Position numbers and translations under genes: made by a program. Below, piece by piece: positions 17,748 through 25,274 of a stretch of DNA of 64,000 bases. The notes beneath the pieces were generated by a model, which did not search any database, was not told where the DNA came from, and saw only the letters and a program-made list of their open reading frames with translations. The stretch's first letter is position 1, and each line of letters starts with the position of its first letter. This DNA comes from Ferrigenium straubiae. GTDB lineage: Bacteria > Pseudomonadota > Gammaproteobacteria > Burkholderiales > Gallionellaceae. Where the stretch lies: contig JAHQXD010000002.1 in assembly GCA_019449655.1 (NCBI GenBank), forward strand, positions 102,679-166,678. The letters are read 5' to 3'.

Positions 17748-18464
17748 TCAGTACGGCTTCAGCAGCGCCAGTTGCGCTGTATCGAGGTAGCACCATTCGC
17801 CCTCGGCCAGTCCCAGCTCATCGAGTTTCAGCAGGCCGATCTGTGTACGGCGCAGCGCGACGCAGTGGTTGCCGGCGGCTGCCAGCATGCGTTTTACCTG
17901 ATGGTATTTGCCCTGCTCCAGCACGATCTCGATCTGGTGGTCATCGATCATGCGGCAAGTCACCGCCGCCAGCGGCGCAGGTTCGTCGTGCAGCTTCACG
18001 CCACGCAACAGTTGCGCGACCAGTTCAGGTGTGACCGGGTCATGCGTGATGGCGGCATAGACCTTGGGCACATGGTGTTTGGGCGAGGACTGTTTGTGGA
18101 TGAACGGCCCGTCATCCGACATCAGCAGCAGACCGGTGGTGTCGTGGTCGAGGCGGCCGACCGGTTGCACGTCGCGCCGCGTGAATTGCTCCGGCAGGAT
18201 GGTCAGCACGCCGGGATGGTGACTGGCCTTGCGCGAGCATTCGAAATTGGCCGGCTTGTTCAGCGCGATATAGACATGCTCGCGATAAGTCCACGCCTCG
18301 CCATAGAGGGTGAATTCGAGGCCATCGGTCTCGATGGCGAGGCGGCTGTCCCGGACGACTTTGCCGGCGATGCTCACCTCGCCCTCGGCGATCAGCTGGC
18401 TGCACCACTTGCGGGTGCCAAAGCCCTGCGATTGCAGGATGCGGTCCAGGGTTAGTTTGCTCAT
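17748..18464 (-). CDS. rsuA: 16S rRNA pseudouridine synthase, RsuA family
   Basis: A 238-residue enzyme that isomerises a uridine in rRNA. An S4 RNA-binding domain occupies residues 1-60 (LDRILQSQGFGTRKWCSQLI). The catalytic loop is VGRLDHDTTGLLLMSDDG with the nucleophilic Asp after RL. The C-terminal part EIVLEQGKYHQVKRMLAAAG is the family's second motif. The form NKPANFECSRKASHHPGVLTIL fits RsuA more than RluB/E/F, so U516 of 16S rRNA is the probable target; RluE is the alternative. Confidence 0.82.
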   Translation of the reverse strand: MSKLTLDRILQSQGFGTRKWCSQLIAEGEVSIAGKVVRDSRLAIETDGLEFTLYGEAWTYREHVYIALNKPANFECSRKASHHPGVLTILPEQFTRRDVQPVGRLDHDTTGLLLMSDDGPFIHKQSSPKHHVPKVYAAITHDPVTPELVAQLLRGVKLHDEPAPLAAVTCRMIDDHQIEIVLEQGKYHQVKRMLAAAGNHCVALRRTQIGLLKLDELGLAEGEWCYLDTAQLALLKPY

Positions 18465-18504
18465 GTCGTGACTGTAGCGGTATCGGGGTGCGGTTCGGGA
18501 TCGG

Positions 18505-18882
18505 TCAGCCCGGAAATTTTCCGTCCACGTAGAACCATTGCCCTTCCTCGCGCACGAAATTGCTGATCTCGTGCAGGCGATGGGCGCGGCCGCCGATCTT
18601 GTAGCGCGCGACGAATTCTACCGTGGCGCGGTCCGCCGATTCCGCGTGGTGCTTCTTCACTTCCAGCCCCAGCCACCTGGCGTCGTCCGCCGCGAGGTCA
18701 AGCGCGGCGGGGCGGGTGCTCGGGTGCCAGGTGGCAAGCAGGTAGGCTTCCAGCTTGAGCGCATAGGCGCTGTAGCGCGAGCGCATCAGGGCCGCTGCAT
18801 CCGGCGCGGGCACGCCGCCGTGGTAGCGGCCGCAGCAGGCGGCGTAGTCCGCTGCGCCGCAGGGACAGGGCTTTGCGGCCAT
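18505..18882 (-). CDS. ychJ: YchJ family SEC-C protein (UPF0225)
   Basis: A 125-residue protein. The N-terminal zinc-binding SEC-C motif is CPCGAADYAACCGRYHGG, followed by the NTF2-like YchJ domain (ALMRSRYSAYALKLEAYLLAT, then WLGLEV and TVEFVARYKIGG). The start at 18882 overlaps the stop of yaeQ (TAATG on this strand). The longer reading frame upstream translates yaeQ out of frame and is rejected. Function is unknown; the fold is that of a small ligand-binding or scaffold domain. Confidence 0.85.
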   Translation of the reverse strand: MAAKPCPCGAADYAACCGRYHGGVPAPDAAALMRSRYSAYALKLEAYLLATWHPSTRPAALDLAADDARWLGLEVKKHHAESADRATVEFVARYKIGGRAHRLHEISNFVREEGQWFYVDGKFPG

Positions 18883-19427
18883 TAGCGGAACTCGCCCTGC
18901 CATACCACCGGCTCGATCTCGATCATGCCGGCGTCGCTGGTCATCATGATATGACCCTCCTGCATCGTGCATTGCAGTTGCATGGTGCGGCTGGCCAGCG
19001 CGGCGAGCGCCAGCGTGGTTTCGCCGGCCAGGTTGAGCACGGTGAGGTTGTTCAGGCGCTGCAGCTTGGCGCGGTTTTCATTCCACCAGATATTCGCCGC
19101 GCGGCCGTAGCTGACGACCACGACTTGCGCGGCGCGTCCGCTGGCTTTGCGGAGCGCGCGCTCGTCGGGCAGGCCGACTTCGATCCAGCGTTCGATCGCG
19201 CCGGTGAGGTCCTTCCGCCACAGGTCGGGCTCCTCGTCGCTGCTCAGACCCTTGCCGAAAGCCAGCGCTTCATCGGCGTACAGCGCGAAGGCGAGCAGGC
19301 GCACCATCATGCGCTCGTCGGTTTCCGAAGGGTGTCGCGCCAGGGTAAGTGAGTGGTCGGCGTAATAGTGCCGGTCCATGTCGGCGATCTGGAGGGCGGC
19401 TTTGAAGACGGTCGATTTGATGGCCAT
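18882..19427 (-). CDS. yaeQ: YaeQ family protein
   Basis: A 181-residue YaeQ protein with the typical start MAIKSTVFKAALQIADMDRH and conserved RHPSETDERMMVRLLAFALY, GLSSDEEPDLWRKDLTGAIE and WIEVGLPDERALRKA. YaeQ adopts a PD-(D/E)xK nuclease-like fold: the D of DEEPDLW and E of WIEVG fit the active-site acidic residues. Biological role not established. It heads a two-gene unit with ychJ on this strand. Confidence 0.92.
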   Translation of the reverse strand: MAIKSTVFKAALQIADMDRHYYADHSLTLARHPSETDERMMVRLLAFALYADEALAFGKGLSSDEEPDLWRKDLTGAIERWIEVGLPDERALRKASGRAAQVVVVSYGRAANIWWNENRAKLQRLNNLTVLNLAGETTLALAALASRTMQLQCTMQEGHIMMTSDAGMIEIEPVVWQGEFR

Positions 19428-19671
19428 GGATACGTTCGGATGGATACTGTGCAGGTGCGCATTCTATCAGGGAGCACCAGGCATCCCGGATCTCGCTGGA
19501 TGCAGCAAGTTTGACACACCCTCTCACGCTCCCTGATAATCCCCTCATGATTTCGCTCTCCGCATTCCATCCCGTCCGAGCACCCGCCGCCGTGCGCATG
19601 GCGTGGCGCTTCGCGTTTCGTGGCCTGGAGAGTTAGCGTTTAAGCAATAGTCGCTTCGGTTGTTTCCAAAG
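19428..19671. other. Intergenic region between divergent yaeQ and the DMT transporter gene
   Basis: About 240 bases without a credible gene. It must hold the promoters of the yaeQ-ychJ unit (leftward) and of a rightward transcript that reaches the hairpin at 19672. I could not pick convincing -35/-10 pairs by eye. The segment directly before the hairpin may be the body of a small RNA or a leader. Confidence 0.5.
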
Positions 19672-19706
19672 GGCCACGGAATGTTTCTGTGGCCTTTTTG
19701 TTTTTT
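19672..19706 (+). terminator. Terminator-like hairpin in the leader of the DMT transporter
   Basis: GGCCAC-G-GAA-TGT-TTC-T-GTGGCC forms a stem, followed by TTTTTGTTTTTT. It ends 13 bases before the ATG at 19720, so it stops transcripts before the gene. It is either the end of a short RNA or an attenuator. Confidence 0.75.
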
Positions 19707-19719
19707 ATGTTGGAGAAAT

Positions 19720-20607
19720 ATGTCGTTGCCCGCAGCCTTTGTTTCGGTGATCCTGATCTGGTCCACCACGCCGCTCGCCATCAAGTGGAGCGCGCTGGGC
19801 TTCGGGCCAAGCTTTGCGGTGTTCTCGCGCATGGCAGCCGGCGCCTTGCTGTGTGCGGTGCTGCTTGCGCTGCTGCGCGTGCGTCTTCCGTTGCACCGCA
19901 AGGCGCTGCTGAGCTATGCGGCGAGCGGGCTGAGCATGTTTGGTGCGATGGCGCTGACTTACTGGTCGGCGCAATACGTCAGCTCGGGCATGATCTCGGT
20001 GCTGTTCGGCCTGTCGCCGCTGATCACCAGCCTGGGGGCGGCGCTCTGGCTGAAGGAGGAGGCGCTTACGCCGACCAAGCTGGCTGGCATGCTGCTGGGT
20101 GTGCTCGGCCTGGCGCTGGTGTTTCGCGGCGGGATGGGGCTGGGCGATGGAGCTGCTCTCGGGCTGGCGGCGCTGTTCGCTGCGGTGGCGGTGCAATCGC
20201 TGGGGCTGGTGTGGATCAAGCGCATCGGCGACGACAGCCCGCCGCTGGCAACGACGCTGGGCAGCCTGGTCGTTTCCCTGCCGCTGTTCTTCGCCGCATG
20301 GTGGTTGGACGATGGGAGCCTGCCGGCGGCATGGCCGGAGCGCGCGCTCGCGGCGACCCTGTATCTAGGTGTGTTTGGTTCGGTGCTTGGGTTTGCGCTG
20401 TATTACTACATGATCAAGCATATGGAGACGGGGCGCATTGCGCTGATCACGCTGGTCACGCCGGTGCTGGCCTTGCTGCTGGGGCATGGGCTGAACAACG
20501 AGGTGGTGCTGCCGCAGGTGTGGCTGGGAACGGGGAGCATCATCCTGGGTCTGTGCCTGCATCGCTGGGGCGGGCAATGGCTGGCGTATTTGCGTGCCCG
20601 TGGCTAG
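19720..20607 (+). CDS. EamA/DMT-family exporter
   Basis: A 295-residue protein with about ten hydrophobic segments in two homologous halves, the EamA (DUF6) arrangement. The first half contains VILIWSTTPLAIKWSALG and the second LYLGVFGSVLGFALYYYMIK, the typical end of the second EamA repeat. Such proteins export amino acids, nucleosides or other metabolites; the substrate here is unknown. The start at 19720 follows TGGAGAAAT; upstream in-frame codons would translate the terminator hairpin. Confidence 0.88.
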   Translation: MSLPAAFVSVILIWSTTPLAIKWSALGFGPSFAVFSRMAAGALLCAVLLALLRVRLPLHRKALLSYAASGLSMFGAMALTYWSAQYVSSGMISVLFGLSPLITSLGAALWLKEEALTPTKLAGMLLGVLGLALVFRGGMGLGDGAALGLAALFAAVAVQSLGLVWIKRIGDDSPPLATTLGSLVVSLPLFFAAWWLDDGSLPAAWPERALAATLYLGVFGSVLGFALYYYMIKHMETGRIALITLVTPVLALLLGHGLNNEVVLPQVWLGTGSIILGLCLHRWGGQWLAYLRARG

Positions 20608-20810
20608 GGGCGCGCCTTGCCGGTCGCATCGGCGGCAGGGGCAAAAATAATGGCAAAAGCCACACCAAAAAAAGTAGAATAGCCCGAAAGTGCCGGTGGT
20701 TCGGCCGCGATAACCTCGGGGGTGATTTTGGTTGAGTTTTGTATGGAAAGCGTGGGCGGTTTCATGAAAAACAGACATGAATTCCCCCATGCCTGTTCTG
20801 ATAGTTCGTT

Positions 20811-21737
20811 ATGCCTCAGCAGCTAGAAAAACTTGCGATCCTGTTTGCCGATATCTGCGGCAGTACCGCGCTCTACGATAATCTTGGGGACAGTCTGGCG
20901 CGCCGCCTGATTGCGCAGTGCATTGCGACGATGGATGGCGAAATTTCAGCCCATCACGGCACGCTGATCAAGACCATCGGGGATGAAGTCATGTGCTCCT
21001 TCCCCAGCGCCGAAGCCGCCATGCATGCCGCCTGCGCAATGCAGCGCGCGGTGAAAAACGGTAAGTATGAAGGCGGCCATGCGATGCATATCCGCGTCGG
21101 CTTCAACTATGGCGAGGCAATCCGCGAGGCAGGCGATGTGTTCGGCGATACCGTCAACGTCGCCGCGCGCGTTGCCGCGATCACCCGCGCCGACCAGATC
21201 ATGACGACCCAGGCCGTGGTCAATGCGCTGCCGCCCGATCTGCGCGAGAAGACGCGCCAGATCATGCGCGCCGAATTCAAGGGCAAGCAGGAGCACTTCG
21301 ATATTTCCATCGTGATCTGGGAGATGGACGACATGCTGAGCACCCGCATCGGCACTCCCGTATTCCGCAAGTCACCGGAAAATATCGATGAGATAACCCT
21401 GCGCTACCGCGACCAGTCGCTCAAGGTCAACAAGGAGCGGCGCAGCGTGGTGCTGGGGCGCGGGGACGTCTGCGATCTTGTGGTGGAGAGCAGTTTCGCG
21501 TCGCGCCAGCACATCCGCATCGAATTGCGCTTCGGCAAATTTGTCGTGGTGGACCAGAGCACCAACGGCACCTATGTCCGCTTCGGCGACGGAAACGTGG
21601 TACGCCTCGCACGCGAGGAAATGATTCTGCAGGGATCAGGCTCCATCAGCCTCGGGCAGGCTTACACGGAGCATCCAGCCGAACTGGTCGAGTTTGCCGT
21701 GACTTCCAGCCACGCGCAGCGCCCGCCGGCGGAATAG
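20811..21737 (+). CDS. Class III adenylate/guanylate cyclase with C-terminal FHA domain
   Basis: A 308-residue cytosolic protein. Residues 8-170 are a class III nucleotidyl cyclase catalytic domain: ILFADICGSTALYDNLGD (metal Asp 14) and IKTIGDEVMCSF (metal Asp 58), then FGDTVNVAARVAAITRADQI. Residues 205-290 form an FHA domain (VVLGRGDVCDLVVESSFASR, QHIRIELRFGKFVVVDQSTN, then GTYV), which binds phosphothreonine. The combination suggests a cyclase controlled by, or docking to, a Ser/Thr-phosphorylated partner. A PP2C phosphatase gene lies 7.6 kb away. The two-component genes just downstream are convergent. Confidence 0.9.
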   Translation: MPQQLEKLAILFADICGSTALYDNLGDSLARRLIAQCIATMDGEISAHHGTLIKTIGDEVMCSFPSAEAAMHAACAMQRAVKNGKYEGGHAMHIRVGFNYGEAIREAGDVFGDTVNVAARVAAITRADQIMTTQAVVNALPPDLREKTRQIMRAEFKGKQEHFDISIVIWEMDDMLSTRIGTPVFRKSPENIDEITLRYRDQSLKVNKERRSVVLGRGDVCDLVVESSFASRQHIRIELRFGKFVVVDQSTNGTYVRFGDGNVVRLAREEMILQGSGSISLGQAYTEHPAELVEFAVTSSHAQRPPAE

Positions 21738-21759
21738 GGGCGCAGGTCTTACGGGCCTG

Positions 21760-23382
21760 TCACCCGGGAAGGGCGTCCAGCGCAAGCTGCAATTGTTCGC
21801 ACCATTTTTCCTGGGGTTCGAGTTTTGCAACCTGCTTCAGGCATTCGGCTGCTATCTGCATCAGGTCGCTGTTCCTGCCGTTTTGCCGCATGGACATCAC
21901 GGCCATGTTGGCCAGATTGATCATGACCCGCTTGTTGTTCGGCAGCATGGCGTGTGCGTCGTTGAGCAGGCGGATCGCTTCATCCAGCTTGCCTTCCTTG
22001 GCCAGAACGACACCGCGGTCGTTGATCGCAATGACCTCCTGGCAGGATTTTTTGACCAGCTCCTCGCCTTGGTCAGACATGCCGGCCTGGCTGTATAGAT
22101 CGCTGACCTGCGCGAGCAGCTCGGTGTTCTCGTGGTTATTCTTGACGATGGATTGCGCTATATCTTCGGCAGCTTCCTTGTTTCCGGTTGCCAGGAATAG
22201 CTGGGCGGCCTCAAGCATGATGCCGGTGGTGAGATGGCCATCATCCGCTTTGGCCAGTTCGGCAACTTCCCTGGATATCCTTCCCGCGCTCGCCAGATCG
22301 CCGGACTTGCTGTAGACCATCCCCTCCACTACCTTGGCGTGCAGGTTGGTCTCGGCGCTGTTGAATTCCTTGTTGATTTCCTTCAGGATCTGCAGCGCCT
22401 CGGCGGGGTCGTCGTTTTCCGAGCGTATCTTGGCCAGACCCAAATAGGCAACGGGGGTCTTGTGGATGGAAAATTCGCCCAGCTTGATGGTTTTCCGGAA
22501 AGCCGTTTCGGCCGTTTCCAGGTCGCCGCGCTTCTGTGCCAGCTCGCCGAGGCTCCTCTGGCGCACGACTGAATTCGGCGACAGCTCGGTGCAGCGCGCC
22601 AGCGCGCGCTGCGCCTCTTCCAGCTCACCGGCCTTTTCGTGGCTCTTGGCCAGCCAGTCGTGCGCCTCGAGGTAGGCCGGGTTGGCATTGATGACCTCGC
22701 GGAATAATTGCTGCGCCCGCGCCAGATCGCCATTGTAGAAGTAAGCCTTGCCCAGGCCGGTCCTGGCCCAGGGGATGTCGCGCTTGGCCAGGATCTGCTC
22801 GAATTCCTGCCGGGCACGCCCATACCTGCCCATGGTCAGCAGCGTGCCGGTCTTGATGCGCTGCAATTCCGTGGTATTGGTCTTGCTCGAGGCAAGCGCC
22901 TTGTCGCAAAGGGCGACGGTCCGATCATAATCCTTGTCGCGCACCGCCTTTTCGATATCGATGAGCATTGCTTTGCGGGTGAGCACTTTTTCCAGCCGGC
23001 TCTTCATCGTGGCCTCGTTGACCGGCTTGATGATGTAATCGTCCGGCATATATTCGGCAGCGCCAAAAACCAGGTCGGCGGTTTTTTCGGCGGTGATGAT
23101 GATCCAGGCCGTCGCGAGCCCGATCAGGTCGCGATGTTTTGCCTCTTCGAGGACATGCTGGCCGGTTTTTCCGCCGCCCAGGTTGTAGTCGCACAGCACG
23201 ACGTCGTACTTGTTCTTCTCCAGGAAGGCGATGGCCTCCTTGCCGTTGGTGACCGTGTCGATATTCCTGCTGCCGAATATTTTGAGCATTTCGCGCAGCA
23301 GCGCACGCATGCCCTGGAAGTCGTCGATGACCAGGAAGGATTTTCCGGCAAACAGGGCAGTGGTATCTTGGGGGATGTACAT
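21760..23382 (-). CDS. Response regulator with TPR repeats
   Basis: A 540-residue protein. Residues 14-135 form a receiver domain: FLVIDDFQG (acidic pocket D20 D21), VVLCDYNLGG (phospho-acceptor D65), IIITAEK and DYIIKP (K119). The remainder is a string of TPR-like helix pairs (for example GLGKAYFYNGDLARAQQLF, HDWLAKSHEKAGELEEAQRA) reaching the C-terminus. There is no DNA-binding or enzymatic output. It probably relays a signal by protein contact. The start at 23382 follows AAGGCG; the longer frame upstream overlaps the kinase gene. Confidence 0.88.
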   Translation of the reverse strand: MYIPQDTTALFAGKSFLVIDDFQGMRALLREMLKIFGSRNIDTVTNGKEAIAFLEKNKYDVVLCDYNLGGGKTGQHVLEEAKHRDLIGLATAWIIITAEKTADLVFGAAEYMPDDYIIKPVNEATMKSRLEKVLTRKAMLIDIEKAVRDKDYDRTVALCDKALASSKTNTTELQRIKTGTLLTMGRYGRARQEFEQILAKRDIPWARTGLGKAYFYNGDLARAQQLFREVINANPAYLEAHDWLAKSHEKAGELEEAQRALARCTELSPNSVVRQRSLGELAQKRGDLETAETAFRKTIKLGEFSIHKTPVAYLGLAKIRSENDDPAEALQILKEINKEFNSAETNLHAKVVEGMVYSKSGDLASAGRISREVAELAKADDGHLTTGIMLEAAQLFLATGNKEAAEDIAQSIVKNNHENTELLAQVSDLYSQAGMSDQGEELVKKSCQEVIAINDRGVVLAKEGKLDEAIRLLNDAHAMLPNNKRVMINLANMAVMSMRQNGRNSDLMQIAAECLKQVAKLEPQEKWCEQLQLALDALPG

Positions 23383-23398
23383 AAGTTCGCCTTGTCGC

Positions 23399-24085
23399 TC
23401 AGGGCAGGCGCAGGATAAAACAGCTTCCGCCGAGTTTCCCGCCGTTTTCCAGGAAGACGCCGCCAATCTTGCCGCGGTTTTTGTGGAGTCTGGCCACCAT
23501 GGACGAGAAATACAAGCCGAGCCCCGTGCTGCCGGAGGCGAAATTTACTCCCCTGCCGACTGCATCGCCGGCCTCGAGGATGCTTTTCGGGTAACCGCTG
23601 CCGTTATCTTCGACGCGCATCACCAGTTCGCCATCCTCATCCTTCACGGAAAGTCTCAGCTTGTCCCTGGTGTAGTGCGTCGCATTGTTCAAGGCATGGG
23701 AGACCACCCCCGAAATCAGTTCATAATCGAAATACCAGTCCAGCCCTTTGTCGCAATCCACCTCAAGGGTGATGCCGGAATAATCCAGCAGGGTTTTGTT
23801 TTGTTCGACAATTTCCCGGACAAAATCATCGATGGAGTTTTCCGCCAGGTCGAAGGGATAGAACTGGTTGCCGATTTTGTAAATTGCCAGCATCTGGATC
23901 AAATTGTCATTGACCCGCTTGACTTCATAGAGCATCGGCGCCGCCTTTTCCTTGGCACCCGGCCCGAGTTCAGTGAGGCTGGTTTCCAGAAAATTGACCA
24001 GCACGCCGATGGAGTTTTTCATGTCGTGCACTGCCGACGCGAGAAAGGCCGATATGTCGGGAGAGGCTTCCTTGGTTTGATCCAT
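23399..24085 (-). CDS. Short sensor histidine kinase without input domain
   Basis: A 228-residue kinase. The phospho-acceptor region SAVHDMKNSIGVLVNFLE (H20) lies at the very N-terminus. The ATPase domain follows: N-box SHALNNATHYT, G1 VEDNGSGYP, G2 GSTGLGLYFSSMVARLH. No transmembrane, PAS or HAMP segment precedes the histidine, so it must be soluble and be told its signal by a partner. It lies 16 bases upstream of the response-regulator gene in one unit. Start 24085 gives an ordinary N-terminus; upstream in-frame sequence lacks a ribosome site. Confidence 0.88.
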   Translation of the reverse strand: MDQTKEASPDISAFLASAVHDMKNSIGVLVNFLETSLTELGPGAKEKAAPMLYEVKRVNDNLIQMLAIYKIGNQFYPFDLAENSIDDFVREIVEQNKTLLDYSGITLEVDCDKGLDWYFDYELISGVVSHALNNATHYTRDKLRLSVKDEDGELVMRVEDNGSGYPKSILEAGDAVGRGVNFASGSTGLGLYFSSMVARLHKNRGKIGGVFLENGGKLGGSCFILRLP

Positions 24086-24302
24086 GATATGAATATCCGT
24101 GTTGTTTATTGTTTGGCCAAGCGTCGGGTAGCGAATTGAACGGCTCGATGCCGTCCTGTGCATCGCCCTCGGCGTTGCGTGGCGGCAAGGGGATCGGCGA
24201 TCGGCACCGGGCGGCAGGTTCAAAATCAGCCGGCAGTATAGCGTGAAGGGGGCGCTGGTTAAACCCGTTTGCGCCGGTCAGGAACAATCCCGCGCAGTTG
24301 GC

Positions 24303-25121
24303 TCATTTGGCGGGTTTTTTGCGGTAATCGCCCGAGCTGGCGTTCATCGCATCGATGGCCTCTTTCAGCGTCATCGCGGCGGCCTTGGGATCGCTGCTGC
24401 CGACAGCCATTTCGCCGCCGACGGAGGACAGGGGTGTGCTTGCGCCGGTTTGCCGGGCAGGCGCAGCAGTGGGGCGCTGCTGCGCCTGCCCCTTTTTAAG
24501 CTCTTCGATTTTTGCCTGCAATTCGGCGTTCTCTTTCCTGAGTGCCTCGATTTCGTTTGGGGGGGGCTGAGGCGCGGCCGCAGGCTGGGCGGCGCTGGGA
24601 GTGGCGTCGTCGGGAGTGGCGTCGTCGGGAGTGGCGGCGTCGGGAGGGGCGGCGTCGGGAGGGGCGGCAACATCATGGGGGGCCGATTGTTTCTGGGGCG
24701 GCTGCTCGGCACTTGGCCAAAGGGCAATCCCGATGCCAATCAGCAATAAAACCACTGCGGCAACCACGCCGCCGATGATCAGCCGTTTCCTGGAGCGCGC
24801 CGGTTCCCCTTCGTGGAATTCGTCTTCCGGCGCCTCGGGTTCTACCTCTGCGCGGAAGGTCGGAGTCCTTTTGAAATGCCTGGTCAAGCCGCCGAGCAAC
24901 AATTTCATGCGCTCGACCGGACCCGGTTTGGCGGATGTTTCCGGGCTGGTTTCATCGGCGCCGGATAATTCGTGCCCGGCTGGTTCCGGGTTCTGTCCGG
25001 CACTGCCCTGTTCCGCCGCAACGAAATCGAGCGATTCCCGCGGCTTTGCGTTCACGGCAAGATTGCCCTGCGCCGTCTCTTCACCGGCGCCGGTCTTTTT
25101 CTTCCAGAACTTCAGGTTCAT
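24303..25121 (-). CDS. Single-pass membrane protein with proline-rich repeats and coiled coil
   Basis: A 272-residue protein that I do not recognise. Residues 1-118 are acidic and hydrophilic and residues 119-145 form one transmembrane helix (IIGGVVAAVVLLLIGIGIAL). A proline/aspartate-rich stretch follows, built from five-residue units (PDAAT, PDDAT), encoded by a 15-bp tandem repeat. Next comes a coiled coil (IEALRKENAELQAKIEELKK) and an alanine-rich tail. The topology suggests a cytoplasmic N-terminus and periplasmic C-terminus. It precedes the kinase gene by about 220 bases in the same direction. The start follows GGAGACCCT. Confidence 0.7.
   Translation of the reverse strand: MNLKFWKKKTGAGEETAQGNLAVNAKPRESLDFVAAEQGSAGQNPEPAGHELSGADETSPETSAKPGPVERMKLLLGGLTRHFKRTPTFRAEVEPEAPEDEFHEGEPARSRKRLIIGGVVAAVVLLLIGIGIALWPSAEQPPQKQSAPHDVAAPPDAAPPDAATPDDATPDDATPSAAQPAAAPQPPPNEIEALRKENAELQAKIEELKKGQAQQRPTAAPARQTGASTPLSSVGGEMAVGSSDPKAAAMTLKEAIDAMNASSGDYRKKPAK
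24597..24671. repeat. 15-bp tandem repeat inside a coding region
   Basis: Five consecutive units of the type GGGAGTGGCGTCGTC (later units GGGAGGGGCGGCGTC), encoding a PDDAT/PDAAP pentapeptide repeat on the minus strand. Unit length is a multiple of three, so slippage would change length without breaking the frame. Confidence 0.85.
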
Positions 25122-25274
25122 AGGGTCTCCATCGTCACGCGTTGCCACCCGCCCGGTCTGTGGCCGGAACGCGGTAGCGCAGCATATTGCGCCGGTTGCC
25201 CGGCGTCAAACCGGCACAGGCGGGCCTCGGCAGGGGGGGCGCAAAATGGGGTTTCGGGTCGGCCTTGCACAAGA

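Noticed and set aside
24597..24671. Possible CRISPR-like array
   Set aside because: The repeats are 15 bp, directly adjacent and without spacers, and they encode a regular pentapeptide in frame.
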